A stretch of 32,890 nucleotides of DNA from Fuchsiella alkaliacetigena (GTDB taxonomy: Bacteria > Bacillota > Halanaerobiia > Halobacteroidales > Acetohalobiaceae), in contig NZ_JALKBZ010000031.1 in NCBI RefSeq assembly GCF_023227765.1, forward strand, positions 1 to 32,890, given 5' to 3'. Below the pieces are notes generated by a model. It was not told the DNA's origin. It searched no databases and saw nothing but the letters and a program-made list of their open reading frames with translations. The position numbers and the translations under genes were made by a program. Positions 22,290 through 31,962 of the stretch are shown here, piece after piece (position 1 is the first letter of the stretch; every line of letters begins with the position of its first letter).

Positions 22290-23556
22290 GCGCAGAATAG
22301 TAGTAATTATTTTAATAATAGGATTTAGTGCTTTATTTACAGGTGGTAATTTAGGGGTTTTGGCTGCTGAAAATAAAGTTAAAGAGCCGATAATAGATTT
22401 AGATTTACGGGGAGTAGAGTTAAGGGATGCTTTTAGTGCCTTAGCTGATATAGCCGACGTAAATATAGTTGTCGATGATGTTGTAGAAGGGCAGACTACA
22501 CTTCGTCTACGAAAATTGAAGTTTTTTAAGGCATTGGATCTTTTAACTAAAGCTAATGCTTTGGATTATAAAGTGCTTGATAATTCGGTAATAGTTTCTA
22601 CCCCGGAGCGATTAAAAGAGCTATATTCTGATCAGGAAACCGCAGTTTTTGAGCTCAATAACTCTGAGCCGGCAGAATTGAAGGAGTCTCTAAGTTTAAT
22701 TATAGATGAGGGAGCTATTAGAGTAGACGGGAGGACTAAGAGCTTAATTATTACTGCTTATGAAGAGGATTTAATTATAGCGGAAAGTTTAATTAAGGAA
22801 CTGGATCAGGCTAAAAGACAGGTTGCCTTGGAAGTAAGAATTGAAGAATTTTCTCATAATAAAATGGAAGAATTGGGTTTAGGTACTGAGGATTTAAGTT
22901 TAGATAATCTAACTTCTTTGGATTATCGGGCTTATATAGATGCTTTGAACTTTATGGAAAACAAAGGTGAGAGCAGTATTTTGGCTCGTCCACAGATATC
23001 TACTGTTGATGGTGAAAAGGCTAATATTATGATAGGTGAAGAAGAGCCTATTTTTACTTATAGTATAGATGAAGATGGAGTTACTTCTTCATCTGTTAGA
23101 TATGAAGAGGTGGGAATTAATTTAGAGATAACTCCTCAAATTACAGAAAATGAGAAAATATTGGTAGAGGTGGTTCCAGAAATAACAGCTATTATAGACT
23201 ATAGAACAGATAAAGAAACAGGTAATGAATATCCAGTGTTGAGTAATCGCAGAGTAGAGACTAATATTAGGGTGGCTAGTGGAGAAACTATCGTCATTGG
23301 AGGGCTAATTAAGGATGAAGAGCAGGAAAGAAGGAGCCAGGTATCGTTTTTGGGTGATATTCCCTTAATAGGTCGATTATTTAGAAGAACGAGAACTGAA
23401 ATTGATAAGACGGAATTGGTTATCTTTATGACCCCTACAATTATTGAGGAAGAAGAGATAATAGAAACAGCAAAGCAGGAAGAAGAGGTAGTAGATCAAG
23501 AAAAACAAAAAGACAAGGAAGGACATCTGGAGTTGAAGGCAGAATATGAAAACTAA
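22264..23556 (+). CDS. pilQ: type IV pilus / type II secretin
   Basis: The 430-residue protein begins with a basic n-region, a hydrophobic stretch and an A-x-A-like site near residue 35 (VLAAEN). An STN-like domain (about 42-105, DLRGVELRDAFSALADIADV) and one N3-type secretin N domain follow, then the secretin barrel domain with ILARPQISTVDGEKANIMIG, VGINLEITPQI, ETIVIGGLIKDE and the final LGDIPLIGRLFRR. It makes the outer-membrane pore, so the organism should have an outer membrane. No AMIN domain is present, and the C-terminus is highly charged. GTG 22264 lacks a spaced ribosome site; coupling to the preceding gene probably provides initiation. It is the last gene before the terminator. Confidence 0.93.
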   Translation: MRKIKIKIKRRIVVIILIIGFSALFTGGNLGVLAAENKVKEPIIDLDLRGVELRDAFSALADIADVNIVVDDVVEGQTTLRLRKLKFFKALDLLTKANALDYKVLDNSVIVSTPERLKELYSDQETAVFELNNSEPAELKESLSLIIDEGAIRVDGRTKSLIITAYEEDLIIAESLIKELDQAKRQVALEVRIEEFSHNKMEELGLGTEDLSLDNLTSLDYRAYIDALNFMENKGESSILARPQISTVDGEKANIMIGEEEPIFTYSIDEDGVTSSSVRYEEVGINLEITPQITENEKILVEVVPEITAIIDYRTDKETGNEYPVLSNRRVETNIRVASGETIVIGGLIKDEEQERRSQVSFLGDIPLIGRLFRRTRTEIDKTELVIFMTPTIIEEEEIIETAKQEEEVVDQEKQKDKEGHLELKAEYEN

Positions 23557-23611
23557 GTAGGTTAAAATTATTTGCTATAAAATTAATTTTTTTGAATATT
23601 TCTTAATCTTT

Positions 23612-23667
23612 CTCAGATAAGCTTTAGCAAGAGTTATTTTATAGTTAAGCTTAATCTGAGTTTTTTT
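23612..23667 (+). terminator. rho-independent terminator of the pilus operon
   Basis: CTCAGATAAGCTT (23612-23624) pairs with AAGCTTAATCTGAG (23647-23660), leaving one bulged base and a 22-base loop, followed by seven T (23661-23667). It separates the pilus operon from the cyclic-di-GMP gene. Confidence 0.85.
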
Positions 23668-23717
23668 ATTTGCAGAAGAAAGTCATATTTATAAATTTTA
23701 ATACTTAACTTTATAAG

Positions 23718-23758
23718 GAAGGTTTTTAGCCTTCAGTCGAGAAATATTCATGAGGCTA
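23718..23758 (+). promoter_or_regulatory. two mutually exclusive hairpins in the leader of the c-di-GMP gene
   Basis: GAAGG (23718-23722) can pair with CCTTC (23730-23734). The same region (TAGCCTTCA from 23727) can instead pair with TGAGGCTA (23751-23758) with one bulge. The pair could form an RNA switch before the gene starting near 23803, but both stems are short and no known riboswitch class is recognised. Confidence 0.3.
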
Positions 23759-23802
23759 GTAATTGATTAAATTATGATTTTAAATTAGCTTAAGGGGATG
23801 AG

Positions 23803-26800
23803 GTGAATCTGGTGGTTAATGGATTATATAAAAAAATCTTAAATGTAACTGCGACTTTAGTGGTGCTTATGGATATAGAAGGACGAATTGTTTTTTTTAA
23901 TCAAGCTTGCGAAGAAGTTACTGGTTATTCTGCTAGCGAAGTAGAAGGGAAGAAATTGTGGGAACTATTTATTATACCTGAGGAGATTAAGGCTGTGCAG
24001 CAGGTTTTTAAAGAGCTAAGCACGGGTGATTTTCCTACTCAGCATGAAAATTACTGGCTAACTAAGGAGGAAGAGGCTAGATTAATCTCTTGGTCAAATA
24101 CTGTTATTTTCAACGATCAAGAAGAGGTAGAGTATATAGTTGGTACTGGAATTGATGTTACTGAATATAGGGAGCTAGAAAGCGAATTAAGATGGGAAAA
24201 GAAGCTTTTAGCAGATACTTTAGACGGGATTATAGATATTATCGGGATTCTCAGACCTGACTATACGGTAATTCAATATAATCAAGCAGGGTATGATTTT
24301 TTTGGAGTAACTTCAAAAGAGGCAGAAGGACAGAAGTGTTATCAATTACGGGGGCGAGAGTCTCGCTGTAAAAAGTGTGTTGTCAGTCGTTCTTTGGAAA
24401 GTAAGGAGATTGAGTCGGTAGAAAAGTACTTTCCAAAGCAGGATAGGTACTTTAACTGTCGAAGTAATCCTATCTTAGATGAAAAAGGTGAAGTTAGAAT
24501 AGTTATTGAACAGTTGCGAGATATTACTCAAAGAAAAGAAATTGAGGAGCAACTGCGTCAAAAAGTGGAGGAGCAGGAGGTATTACTGAATAACTTTGAT
24601 TTACAAATCTGGTATTTGAAGGATCCTACTACTTATGGGATAGTAAATCGAGCTCACGCTGAGTTTTTAGGTTTTAGCCGAACAGAGCTTAAAGGTCGTG
24701 ATTTAGAAGAGTTATTTGGTAAACAGGAAGATAAAAGGATTATTTTTGAAAATGAAAGAGTTTTTGCGGATAAAGAAGTAGTGAGAGTTCAAGATTGGTT
24801 AGAAGATGCTGAAGGAGAAAGTCGTTTAATTTCTATTAATAAGTATCCTAAGCTTTCTAAATCTGGTGAGGTAGAATATGTGGTTTGTGCTGCTAAGGAT
24901 GTTACGGAGTATAATCGGGCCCAAGAGAAGCTGAGTTCATTGATTGAAAACTCTTCTGATTTATTAGCTATTATCAATAAACAGGGTCAATTTACCTATT
25001 TAAGCTCTTCGATAGCGGAAATCTTGGCCTATCAACCACAAGAATTATTAGGAACGAGTAGTTTTGAGTTAGTTCATCCTGATGATTTATCGATCGTTGA
25101 AAAACATCTTGATCAGATTATAGTTGATCAAGAAGCTAATTTAGTATTTGAGTGTAGATGTCAACATCGTGATGGTAATTGGCGGCTTTTGGAGATTATT
25201 GTTAGTAATCAATTAACTAATCCGGCAATTGAAGGTATTGTGATTAATGCTCGTGATATTACTATTCGGAAAAAGATGGAAGAGAAGTTGTTAATCAGGA
25301 ATAAGGCTTTAGAATCTTCTTTGAGCGGTATTACTATTACTGATTTAGAAGGAACTTTAATTTATGTTAATGAATCCTTTTTAAAAATGTGGAACTATGA
25401 TAGTTTTCAGCAAGTGTTAGGTAAGAAGGATACTCATCTTTGGGTTCGAGAAGAGCAGTCTCAGGAAGTTATCAAAGCTTTAAAAGACGAGGGAACTTGG
25501 GTGGGAGAGTTGTTAGCCAAGAGGCAGGATGGTTCTGAGTTTTGGGTTCAATTGTTGGCTAATATAGTTCATAATGAAGCTGGAGAGCCTAGTTGCATTA
25601 TGGCTTCTTATATGGATATCACTCAACGTGAAAATGCTCGCCGAGAATTGAAACAAGAGAAGAATAAGATAGAAAGGCTACATAAAGTGGCTAGTCAAAT
25701 GGGGACCTTTCATTGCAAGGATGATGTTTATCAGCTAACAATCGAAGCAGCCGAAAATATTCTGGATTTTAATGTTTGTTTGTTGGGGATAGATGAAAGT
25801 GGAAGATTAGTAGTAAAGGCTACCTCTGATCCGCAAGGAAATACTTCTAATTGTTGTTATTTATCTAAAGATAAAGGCTTAGCAGGGGCTACATTTAGAA
25901 AAAAAGAGTCTTTTTTAGTCAAAGATGTTAGAGAGGTAAAGGAGTCAATTTTAAATGTAGATGAGGTAATCAAGGAAACTGAAAGCTTCATTTGTAAGCA
26001 GGTGGAGGCTGAGTATCGTTCTGCTCTTAGTGTGCCTATTGCCGAATTTGGAGTCTTTCAGGTTTGTGCTAAGGAAGTAGCTGCTTTTGATGAAGAAGAC
26101 TTAAAGTTGACAGAGCTGTTAATTTCTCATGTTATTTCAGCTTTAAATAGAATTGAGTCTGAAGAAGAAATCAGATACATTAGCTTTCATGATGACTTGA
26201 CGGGTTTGTATAATAGAAACTACTTTAATGAAGAACTGGAACGTCATAATTCTGCTAGGAAGTTGCCTTTGAGTATTATCATTGGTGATGTGAATGGACT
26301 TAAGCTAGCTAATGATGCTTTTGGTCATCAGGTAGGAGATCAGTTATTAATTAAAATGGCTGATATCTTGGAGAACTGTAGTCGGCAAGAGGACTTAGTA
26401 GCTCGTTGGGGTGGAGATGAGTTTGTAATGTTGTTACCTAATACTAGTGAAGAAGCAGCCCAAAAGGTCTGTGCTAGAATTAGGAGAGCTTGTGAGGAAG
26501 CTGAAGCTGACCCTATTAAGCCTAGTATAGGACTGGGTTATGCTACTAAAAATAGTACTGAGCAGGATATAGATGAAATCTTTAGCATAGCTGATAATAG
26601 AATGTATAAAAATAAACTAAACGAAAGTAAAGAAGTACGTAAAGAAATAGTTTCTTACTTAAAAGATAGATTGACCGAGGAAACCTTTGAAAGCACTGAA
26701 CATATTCAGCGTTTAAAATACTTCGGAACAGAGTTTGCTAAATTTTTAGGTCTCTCGTCGGCTGAATCAGACAAGTTGAAACTTTTGATAAAATTTCATG

Positions 26801-27195
26801 ATTTAGGTAAAGTAGGCATTGAAAGGGAGATTATACATAATGCTGAAAATCTGACTGAAGGAGAATGGTCTAAAGTAAAGCAACACTCAGAGATTGGCTA
26901 TCAGATTGCTAAGTCTTCGCCGGAGCTGAGTAAGATTGCTAAGGAGATTCTTAGCCATCATGAGTGGTGGGATGGTTCGGGATACCCTCAAAATATAGCT
27001 GGAGAGAATATTCCTTTATTGGCCCGAATCTTTGCCATTATCGAAGCTTATGAAGTAATGACTAGTGGTCGTTTATATCAGTCTTCTATAAGTGAAAAGG
27101 AAGCTAGAAAGGAATTAAAGAAACAGGCTGGAGTTCAGTTTGATCCTGAACTAGTAGAAAAGTTCTTGAAATTCTTGGAAGAAAAGGAGGAGTAA
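23803..27195 (+). CDS. multi-PAS/GAF sensor with GGDEF and HD-GYP cyclic-di-GMP domains
   Basis: A 1130-residue soluble signalling enzyme. Five PAS domains lie in about the first 620 residues; the second carries a C-x-type cluster ([14 protein letters not shown]). A GAF domain follows (about 625-785). The GGDEF diguanylate cyclase domain (about 790-950) has an intact GGDEF near 871 with an RQED inhibitory I-site five residues before it. The HD-GYP phosphodiesterase domain (about 955-1130) has HDLGKVG near 998 and [11 protein letters not shown] near 1052. It may therefore both make and break c-di-GMP, with sensing by PAS/GAF. GTG 23803 or 23812 is the start. Its end is 4 bases from aroC, whose ribosome site lies inside this gene. 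Confidence 0.93.
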   Translation: MNLVVNGLYKKILNVTATLVVLMDIEGRIVFFNQACEEVTGYSASEVEGKKLWELFIIPEEIKAVQQVFKELSTGDFPTQHENYWLTKEEEARLISWSNTVIFNDQEEVEYIVGTGIDVTEYRELESELRWEKKLLADTLDGIIDIIGILRPDYTVIQYNQAGYDFFGVTSKEAEGQKCYQLRGRESRCKKCVVSRSLESKEIESVEKYFPKQDRYFNCRSNPILDEKGEVRIVIEQLRDITQRKEIEEQLRQKVEEQEVLLNNFDLQIWYLKDPTTYGIVNRAHAEFLGFSRTELKGRDLEELFGKQEDKRIIFENERVFADKEVVRVQDWLEDAEGESRLISINKYPKLSKSGEVEYVVCAAKDVTEYNRAQEKLSSLIENSSDLLAIINKQGQFTYLSSSIAEILAYQPQELLGTSSFELVHPDDLSIVEKHLDQIIVDQEANLVFECRCQHRDGNWRLLEIIVSNQLTNPAIEGIVINARDITIRKKMEEKLLIRNKALESSLSGITITDLEGTLIYVNESFLKMWNYDSFQQVLGKKDTHLWVREEQSQEVIKALKDEGTWVGELLAKRQDGSEFWVQLLANIVHNEAGEPSCIMASYMDITQRENARRELKQEKNKIERLHKVASQMGTFHCKDDVYQLTIEAAENILDFNVCLLGIDESGRLVVKATSDPQGNTSNCCYLSKDKGLAGATFRKKESFLVKDVREVKESILNVDEVIKETESFICKQVEAEYRSALSVPIAEFGVFQVCAKEVAAFDEEDLKLTELLISHVISALNRIESEEEIRYISFHDDLTGLYNRNYFNEELERHNSARKLPLSIIIGDVNGLKLANDAFGHQVGDQLLIKMADILENCSRQEDLVARWGGDEFVMLLPNTSEEAAQKVCARIRRACEEAEADPIKPSIGLGYATKNSTEQDIDEIFSIADNRMYKNKLNESKEVRKEIVSYLKDRLTEETFESTEHIQRLKYFGTEFAKFLGLSSAESDKLKLLIKFHDLGKVGIEREIIHNAENLTEGEWSKVKQHSEIGYQIAKSSPELSKIAKEILSHHEWWDGSGYPQNIAGENIPLLARIFAIIEAYEVMTSGRLYQSSISEKEARKELKKQAGVQFDPELVEKFLKFLEEKEE

Positions 27196-27199
27196 AATA

Positions 27200-28396
27200 A
27201 TGTTTAGATATTTAACTGCTGGAGAATCTCATGGTAAGGCGGTAACTACTATTATTGAAGGATTACCTGCTAATTTAAGAATTAACTGTGAAGATATTAA
27301 TAATGAACTGGCTAGAAGGCAGGGAGGTTTTGGTCGTGGTGGTAGAATGGAAGTGGAAACGGATCAGGTTGATATTTTATCGGGGATTAGAGCTAATTAT
27401 AGCTTAGGTAGCCCTATTACTTTACAGGTTAAAAATAAGGACTGGGCTAACTGGCAAGAAGTGATGGATCCCACTGGTTCTGGAGATTATCAGCAAGAAG
27501 TAAAGATTGAAAAAGATGATAAGGTAAAGAGAATTTCTCCAGAGGTAACTAAGCCTAGGCCGGGCCATGCTGATTTAGCCGGTAGCTTAAAGTATAATCA
27601 GCAGGATATTAGAAATGTACTGGAAAGAGCTAGTGCTCGAGAAACAGCAGCTAGAGTAGCTGCTGGGGCTATAGCTAAAATCTTTTTACAGGAGTTTGGT
27701 ATTAAAGTAATTAGTCACGTAGTGCAGTTAGGTAGCATAGAAGCTCAAAGAACAGAACATACTTTAGCAGAGATCTTTAAAGAGGTAGATAAATCGCCAC
27801 TCAGGACTCTTGATGTCGAGGCGGAAGAGGCTATGATAGCTGAAATTAAGGAAGTTAAAGAGGCGGGAGACTCCTTAGGAGGTAGTTTTGAAGTCTTAAC
27901 TACTCCTTTACCAGTAGGATTAGGCAGCCATGTCCACTGGGATCGCAAGTTAGACGGCAGATTAGCTCAGGCCTTGATGAGTATTCAAGCTATTAAGGGA
28001 GTAGAGGTAGGCTTAGGCTTTGAGGCAGCTCGGCTCAGAGGCTCTGAGGTTCACGATGAGATCTATTATCAGGATGAGTTTAAGCGGCATACTAATAATG
28101 CTGGGGGAATAGAAGGTGGCATTACTAATGGTGAGCCTTTGCGAGTTAAAGCAGCTATGAAACCGATACCAACTCTTTATCAACCTCTGGAGTCGGTGGA
28201 TTTAGAAAGCAAAGAGCAGTTTAAAGCTAGTGTAGAACGCTCCGACGTAACAGCAGTTCCAGCAGCCGGAGTAGTAGGTGAAGCAGTAGTGGCTATTGAG
28301 TTAGCTAAAGCTTGGCTGGAGAAGTTTGGTGGCGATAGTATGGAGGAAGTAAAGCGTAACTATAATAACTATCTCCAAGCTCTAGGAGAGAGATAA
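27200..28396 (+). CDS. aroC: chorismate synthase
   Basis: AroC converts EPSP to chorismate, the last common step of the shikimate pathway, using reduced FMN. Family signatures are all present: [11 protein letters not shown] at the start, [19 protein letters not shown], the RPGHADLAG block, [19 protein letters not shown] and [10 protein letters not shown]. At 398 residues it is full length. AAAGGAGGAG inside the preceding gene is the ribosome site, and the stop overlaps the aroK start (TAATG). The enzyme needs a flavin reductase partner, which is not evident here. Confidence 0.97.
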   Translation: MFRYLTAGESHGKAVTTIIEGLPANLRINCEDINNELARRQGGFGRGGRMEVETDQVDILSGIRANYSLGSPITLQVKNKDWANWQEVMDPTGSGDYQQEVKIEKDDKVKRISPEVTKPRPGHADLAGSLKYNQQDIRNVLERASARETAARVAAGAIAKIFLQEFGIKVISHVVQLGSIEAQRTEHTLAEIFKEVDKSPLRTLDVEAEEAMIAEIKEVKEAGDSLGGSFEVLTTPLPVGLGSHVHWDRKLDGRLAQALMSIQAIKGVEVGLGFEAARLRGSEVHDEIYYQDEFKRHTNNAGGIEGGITNGEPLRVKAAMKPIPTLYQPLESVDLESKEQFKASVERSDVTAVPAAGVVGEAVVAIELAKAWLEKFGGDSMEEVKRNYNNYLQALGER

Positions 28397-28908
28397 TGGA
28401 GATGGAGAATATAGTTTTAATCGGTTTTATGGGTAGCGGTAAGAGTACTGTCGGCCAGGAGTTAGCAGCTAGATTAGATTTAGAGTTTGTAGATTCGGAT
28501 CAATTACTAGTAGAGAAGGCAGGTCAGCAGATAACTGAGATCTTTGCTCAACACGGTGAAGCGCACTTCCGCAGCTTAGAAAAAGAGGTAGTAGCTGAGC
28601 TAGCTCAACAGGAGGGTTTAGTAATTGCTACCGGTGGGGGAGTAGTATTAGATAGCGATAATATAGAGCGATTGCAAAAACAAGGAACTTTAGTTCTTCT
28701 TCAGGCAGAGCCTGAGGTGATTTTAGACAGAGTAAAGGACAGTGATCGTCCTTTGCTTGATGTAGCTGATCCTTTAGCTGAGATTAAAAAGCTCTTGTCT
28801 ACTAGGGAGAGTTACTATCAGGCTGCTGCTGACTATGTAATAGATACTTCACAGTTAGAAGTAGAGGAAGTAGTTGAGAAGATAGTGGCTACTGTTTTAG
28901 ATAAATAG
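28396..28908 (+). CDS. aroK: shikimate kinase
   Basis: AroK phosphorylates shikimate at the 3-hydroxyl using ATP. It is a P-loop kinase with GFMGSGKST (Walker A, about 9-17), a DSDQLL motif binding shikimate and magnesium, FRSLEKEV with the substrate Arg, the ATGGGVV loop near residue 77, and the lid Arg in DRPLL. The 170-residue length is standard. It starts on the aroC stop. No EPSP synthase (aroA) gene is in the window, so the set is incomplete here. Confidence 0.96.
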   Translation: MEMENIVLIGFMGSGKSTVGQELAARLDLEFVDSDQLLVEKAGQQITEIFAQHGEAHFRSLEKEVVAELAQQEGLVIATGGGVVLDSDNIERLQKQGTLVLLQAEPEVILDRVKDSDRPLLDVADPLAEIKKLLSTRESYYQAAADYVIDTSQLEVEEVVEKIVATVLDK

Positions 28909-28965
28909 ATTGACTATTAATACAGAATAGTTGTTATTAGCGAAGTAGATAAAGGAGATTTACAG

Positions 28966-30057
28966 ATGAAAACTTTAGGTGTTGATTTAGGTGAACGAAG
29001 CTATGAGATTAAAATTGGCAGAAACTTATTAACAGATTTAGCTAAGTATTTATTGGAGCTAGGATTTAGTGAGCAGACTAAAGTGCTGGTAATTACTGAT
29101 CAAAGAGTAGAAAAACTATATGCTGAGCAGGTGGAGCAGGCTTTGAATCAAGTGGGCTTTTCTTTTAAGATTACTGCTGTTCCGGAAGGCGAAGCTTCGA
29201 AAAGTTTAGATATGGCTAAAAAACTATATGATGAAGCTATTGACTTCGGTTTAGAGCGTAGTTCTTTGGTGGTGGCTCTTGGTGGGGGAGTAGTAGGAGA
29301 TTTAGCCGGCTTTATAGCAGCTACTTATATGCGCGGAGTGCCCTTTATTCAGGTACCTACTACGCTGCTGGCTCAAGTGGATAGCAGTGTAGGGGGTAAG
29401 GTAGCAGTTAATCACTCCGCAGGTAAGAACTTAATTGGTGCTTTTTATCAACCGCGCTTAGTCTTAATTGATATAGAGGTTTTAAGAACTTTAGAGCAAC
29501 GTGATTTTCGCTCGGGAATGGCTGAAGTAATTAAGTACGGGATGATCTGGGATCGCCACTTTTTTGATTACTTAGTTGATTATAGTGCAGAGATTAGAGG
29601 CTTTCAAAGCGCTGCTTTAGCTAAAATGATCTATCGTTCTTGTGAGATCAAAGCAGAGGTGGTAGCTGAAGATGAGAAAGAGTTAGGCTTAAGAGCTATT
29701 TTAAACTACGGTCATACTATTGGGCATGCTATTGAGGCTTTAACGGAGTACGGTGAATATCGTCACGGAGAAGCGGTGAGTATAGGAATGGTCTGTGCTA
29801 TGGAGTTAGCCTATCGTTTAGATAGGGTTGATAAATCCGCAGTTGAGCTGCAAAGAGAGTTAATAGAAAGCTTTCAGTTGCCTACTGCTATTGAGGATTT
29901 GAATATTCAGCAGATTATAGCTAAAACTAAACAAGACAAGAAAGTAGAGCGAGGAGAAGTAAAATTTATTTTACCTCAGCAAATAGGCGAGGTGGAGATA
30001 GTAGGTGGAATTGATACAGAGCTAATCGAGCAGGTACTACAAAATAATTTAGCTTAA
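28966..30057 (+). CDS. aroB: 3-dehydroquinate synthase
   Basis: AroB turns DAHP into 3-dehydroquinate using NAD and a divalent metal. Recognisable parts are PEGEASKSLDMAKKLYD, GGGVVGDLAGFIAATYMRG, the active-site block VPTTLLAQVDSSVGGKVAVN, KNLIGAFYQP, and the metal-binding NYGHTIGHAIE and HGEAVSIGM histidines and Glu. At 363 residues it is normal. It follows aroK by 57 bases with AAAGGAGAT as ribosome site. The aroK-aroB pair after pilMNO-pilQ echoes the gene order of gammaproteobacteria. Confidence 0.97.
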   Translation: MKTLGVDLGERSYEIKIGRNLLTDLAKYLLELGFSEQTKVLVITDQRVEKLYAEQVEQALNQVGFSFKITAVPEGEASKSLDMAKKLYDEAIDFGLERSSLVVALGGGVVGDLAGFIAATYMRGVPFIQVPTTLLAQVDSSVGGKVAVNHSAGKNLIGAFYQPRLVLIDIEVLRTLEQRDFRSGMAEVIKYGMIWDRHFFDYLVDYSAEIRGFQSAALAKMIYRSCEIKAEVVAEDEKELGLRAILNYGHTIGHAIEALTEYGEYRHGEAVSIGMVCAMELAYRLDRVDKSAVELQRELIESFQLPTAIEDLNIQQIIAKTKQDKKVERGEVKFILPQQIGEVEIVGGIDTELIEQVLQNNLA

Positions 30058-30102
30058 GTAGAATATTTAGGAGTTACAGAAAGCTATTAAGGGGGAAGTA
30101 GG

Positions 30103-30528
30103 ATGTACTTAGTAATTCACGGGCCCAATCTTAATTTACTAGGTCAGCGCGAACCAGATGTTTACGGTACTTTGAGCTTAGCTGATATTAATCAGGAGTT
30201 GGAGAGTCTGGCCCAGCAGTTGGGAGTAGAGTTGATAATCGAACAGTTTAACGGCGAAGGGGAGATAGTAGAGCGAATTCACGATACACTTCAGGAAGAT
30301 GTTAAAGGTTTGCTGATTAATCCGGGAGCTTATACTCATTACAGTATTGCTATTCGAGATGCTATAGCTGCAGTAGAACTACCGACAGTTGAAGTTCATT
30401 TGAGTAATGTTTATCAGCGCGAAGAGTTTAGACATAAGTCAGTAATTGCTCCGGTGGCGGTGGGGCAGATTTCAGGCTTGGGTTTGGATAGTTATCTATT
30501 GGGGTTAAGGTTTTTGGTTAATCTATAA
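30103..30528 (+). CDS. aroQ: type II 3-dehydroquinate dehydratase
   Basis: AroQ dehydrates 3-dehydroquinate to 3-dehydroshikimate as a dodecamer. The motif [16 protein letters not shown] carries the Arg and the catalytic Tyr of the flexible loop. [13 protein letters not shown] supplies the Asn/Glu pair (NGE here where NHE is common, a tolerated position). [17 protein letters not shown] follows, and [18 protein letters not shown] holds the catalytic His. The 141 residues are typical. AAGGGGGAAG is the ribosome site. It closes the aro gene run; the following 270 bases hold a repeat and a structured element and no clear terminator. Confidence 0.97.
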   Translation: MYLVIHGPNLNLLGQREPDVYGTLSLADINQELESLAQQLGVELIIEQFNGEGEIVERIHDTLQEDVKGLLINPGAYTHYSIAIRDAIAAVELPTVEVHLSNVYQREEFRHKSVIAPVAVGQISGLGLDSYLLGLRFLVNL

Positions 30529-30638
30529 GTTCAGTTGATAGTTAATTTCAAAAAAGTTTTAAGCAAATCATAGTATTTCTAATCTTTGTTAATACATAAG
30601 GAGAAAAAAGATTTGGAGTGTTGAATATCCCTGGGGTT

Positions 30639-30669
30639 ATCTAGGCTTCGTGAAAGCGCAGCACTAGAT
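30639..30669. other. GC-richer structured intergenic element
   Basis: ATCTAG (30639-30644) and CTAGAT (30664-30669) are exact complements and enclose a smaller GCTT/AAGC stem. Just before, from 30618, GTGTTG can pair with CAGCAC by including one G-U. The base composition stands out from the AT-rich surroundings. No known RNA family is recognised. Confidence 0.4.
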
Positions 30670-30689
30670 CGATATTGACCTTTTTAGAA

Positions 30690-30745
30690 TTTGAACTTTA
30701 TCTTTTGATCTTAATTTATCTTCTATCATCTGAACTATACACTAT
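30690..30745 (+). repeat. intergenic dispersed repeat, partial copy C
   Basis: TTTGAACTTTATCT (30690-30703) is identical to 12059-12072. TATCATCTGAACTATACACTAT at 30724-30745 matches 12093-12114 at 19 of 22 positions, with the same 34-base offset. The 11-bp phased units seen in copy A are absent. Confidence 0.6.
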
Positions 30746-30798
30746 TAAATACAGCGAGGCAACTAAGCTGTTAATTGTCAATTGAAAGGGGAAAGAAA

Positions 30799-31866
30799 AT
30801 GAAGGAGCGAGTAATAAAGCTAAGAAAGAAAATATCTGAAATAGATATAGATGGAATTATGATTAATAATCCTAATAACACCTACTATCTAAGCGGTTTT
30901 ACCGGTACGGCCGCCACCTTATTGATTACGGATACAGAAAAAGTTTTGATTACTGATTTTCGTTATCAGGAACAGGCTCTCAATCAAACTACTAATTATC
31001 GAGTAGTGGAGCACGGACAGCCTAAAATAAAAACCTTAAAAGAAGAATTAAAGCGGTTAGAGGTTAAGAAGTTAGGCTTTGAAGCTAAAGAGCTTAGTTA
31101 TCAGCAGTACTCTTATTGTCAAAAGAAGTTAGCTGCGATAGAGTTAGTTGCTACTAAAGACTTAGTTAAAGAGATCAGACTAATCAAGGATGCTCAGGAG
31201 CTCTTAGCTATAGAGAAAGCTGTTGAGCTTGCTGACCAAGCTTTTGAGCATATTCTGGACTATATAAAGCCGGGAGTTAAAGAAAAAGAGCTTAGTTTGG
31301 AGCTGGAATATTTCATGAAAAAACAGGGGGCTAGCGATAAAGCTTTTGATTTTATTGTTGCTTCTGGCCAGCGAGGAGCCTTGCCGCATGGAGTGGCTAG
31401 TGATAAGGAGCTGGTTGCTGGGGAGTTAGTTACCTTCGATTTAGGCTGTACTTATGATAACTATAATTCAGATTTTACTAGAACGGTAGTTTTAGGCGAG
31501 CCAACTGCTCGACAAAAAGAGATTTATGACCTGGTATTGACAGCGCAGTTGGAAGCTTTAGCTGTAATTGGCCCGTCTAAGAGTGGAGCAGAGGTGGATA
31601 GTATAGCTAGAGAAATCATCGCTAAGCAGGGTTATGGTGATAACTTTGGGCATAGTTTAGGTCATGGAGTGGGCTTGGAGGTTCACGAGGGCCCGCGCTT
31701 AGCCAAAGGAGTCGCTAAAAAATTAAAAACAGGAATGGTAGTAACAGTAGAACCAGGGATCTATGTTCAGCAGTGGGGTGGAGTTAGAATTGAGGATATA
31801 GTAGTGATTACAGAAGAGGGAGCTCGAATCTTAACTCAGTCTACAAAAGAGTTACTCCAAATTTAA
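30799..31866 (+). CDS. M24-family Xaa-Pro aminopeptidase / dipeptidase
   Basis: The 355-residue metallopeptidase splits peptides next to proline. An N-terminal creatinase-like domain (about 1-125, with NNPNNTYYLSGFTGTAA) precedes the pita-bread catalytic domain. The five dinuclear-metal ligands are seen in order: Asp in TFDLGCTYDNYNSDFTRT (two Asp), His in GHSLGHGVGLEVHEGP, Glu in TVEPGIY and Glu in GVRIEDIV. ATG 30799 with AAAGGGGA 6 bases upstream is preferred to TTG 30775. It is followed about 100 bases later by efp; a pepP/pepQ-like gene before efp is a common Firmicutes arrangement. Confidence 0.94.
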   Translation: MKERVIKLRKKISEIDIDGIMINNPNNTYYLSGFTGTAATLLITDTEKVLITDFRYQEQALNQTTNYRVVEHGQPKIKTLKEELKRLEVKKLGFEAKELSYQQYSYCQKKLAAIELVATKDLVKEIRLIKDAQELLAIEKAVELADQAFEHILDYIKPGVKEKELSLELEYFMKKQGASDKAFDFIVASGQRGALPHGVASDKELVAGELVTFDLGCTYDNYNSDFTRTVVLGEPTARQKEIYDLVLTAQLEALAVIGPSKSGAEVDSIAREIIAKQGYGDNFGHSLGHGVGLEVHEGPRLAKGVAKKLKTGMVVTVEPGIYVQQWGGVRIEDIVVITEEGARILTQSTKELLQI

Positions 31867-31881
31867 AATAAGCAGGAAAAA

Positions 31882-31919
31882 TAAGCTCAGTCTAGAAAGA
31901 TATTATTAGCTTAACTGAG
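31882..31919 (+). other. alternative short stems in the efp leader
   Basis: TAAGCT (31882-31887) can pair with AGCTTA (31908-31913). CTCAGT (31886-31891) can pair with ACTGAG (31914-31919). The two stems share bases and exclude each other. They lie between the peptidase stop and the efp ribosome site; no T-run makes a terminator. Confidence 0.25.
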
Positions 31920-31962
31920 AGCAATATTTGTAATTACTAACTAAATAGGAGGTTAAGAACTT

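Noticed and set aside
23668-23802. c-di-GMP riboswitch before the GGDEF/HD-GYP gene
   Set aside because: The conserved GEMM sequence blocks are absent; only short, unfamiliar stems are seen.
30601-30669. tRNA or T-box leader in the GC-richer segment
   Set aside because: No cloverleaf with a T-arm consensus and no T-box GGTGG-type sequence could be fitted.
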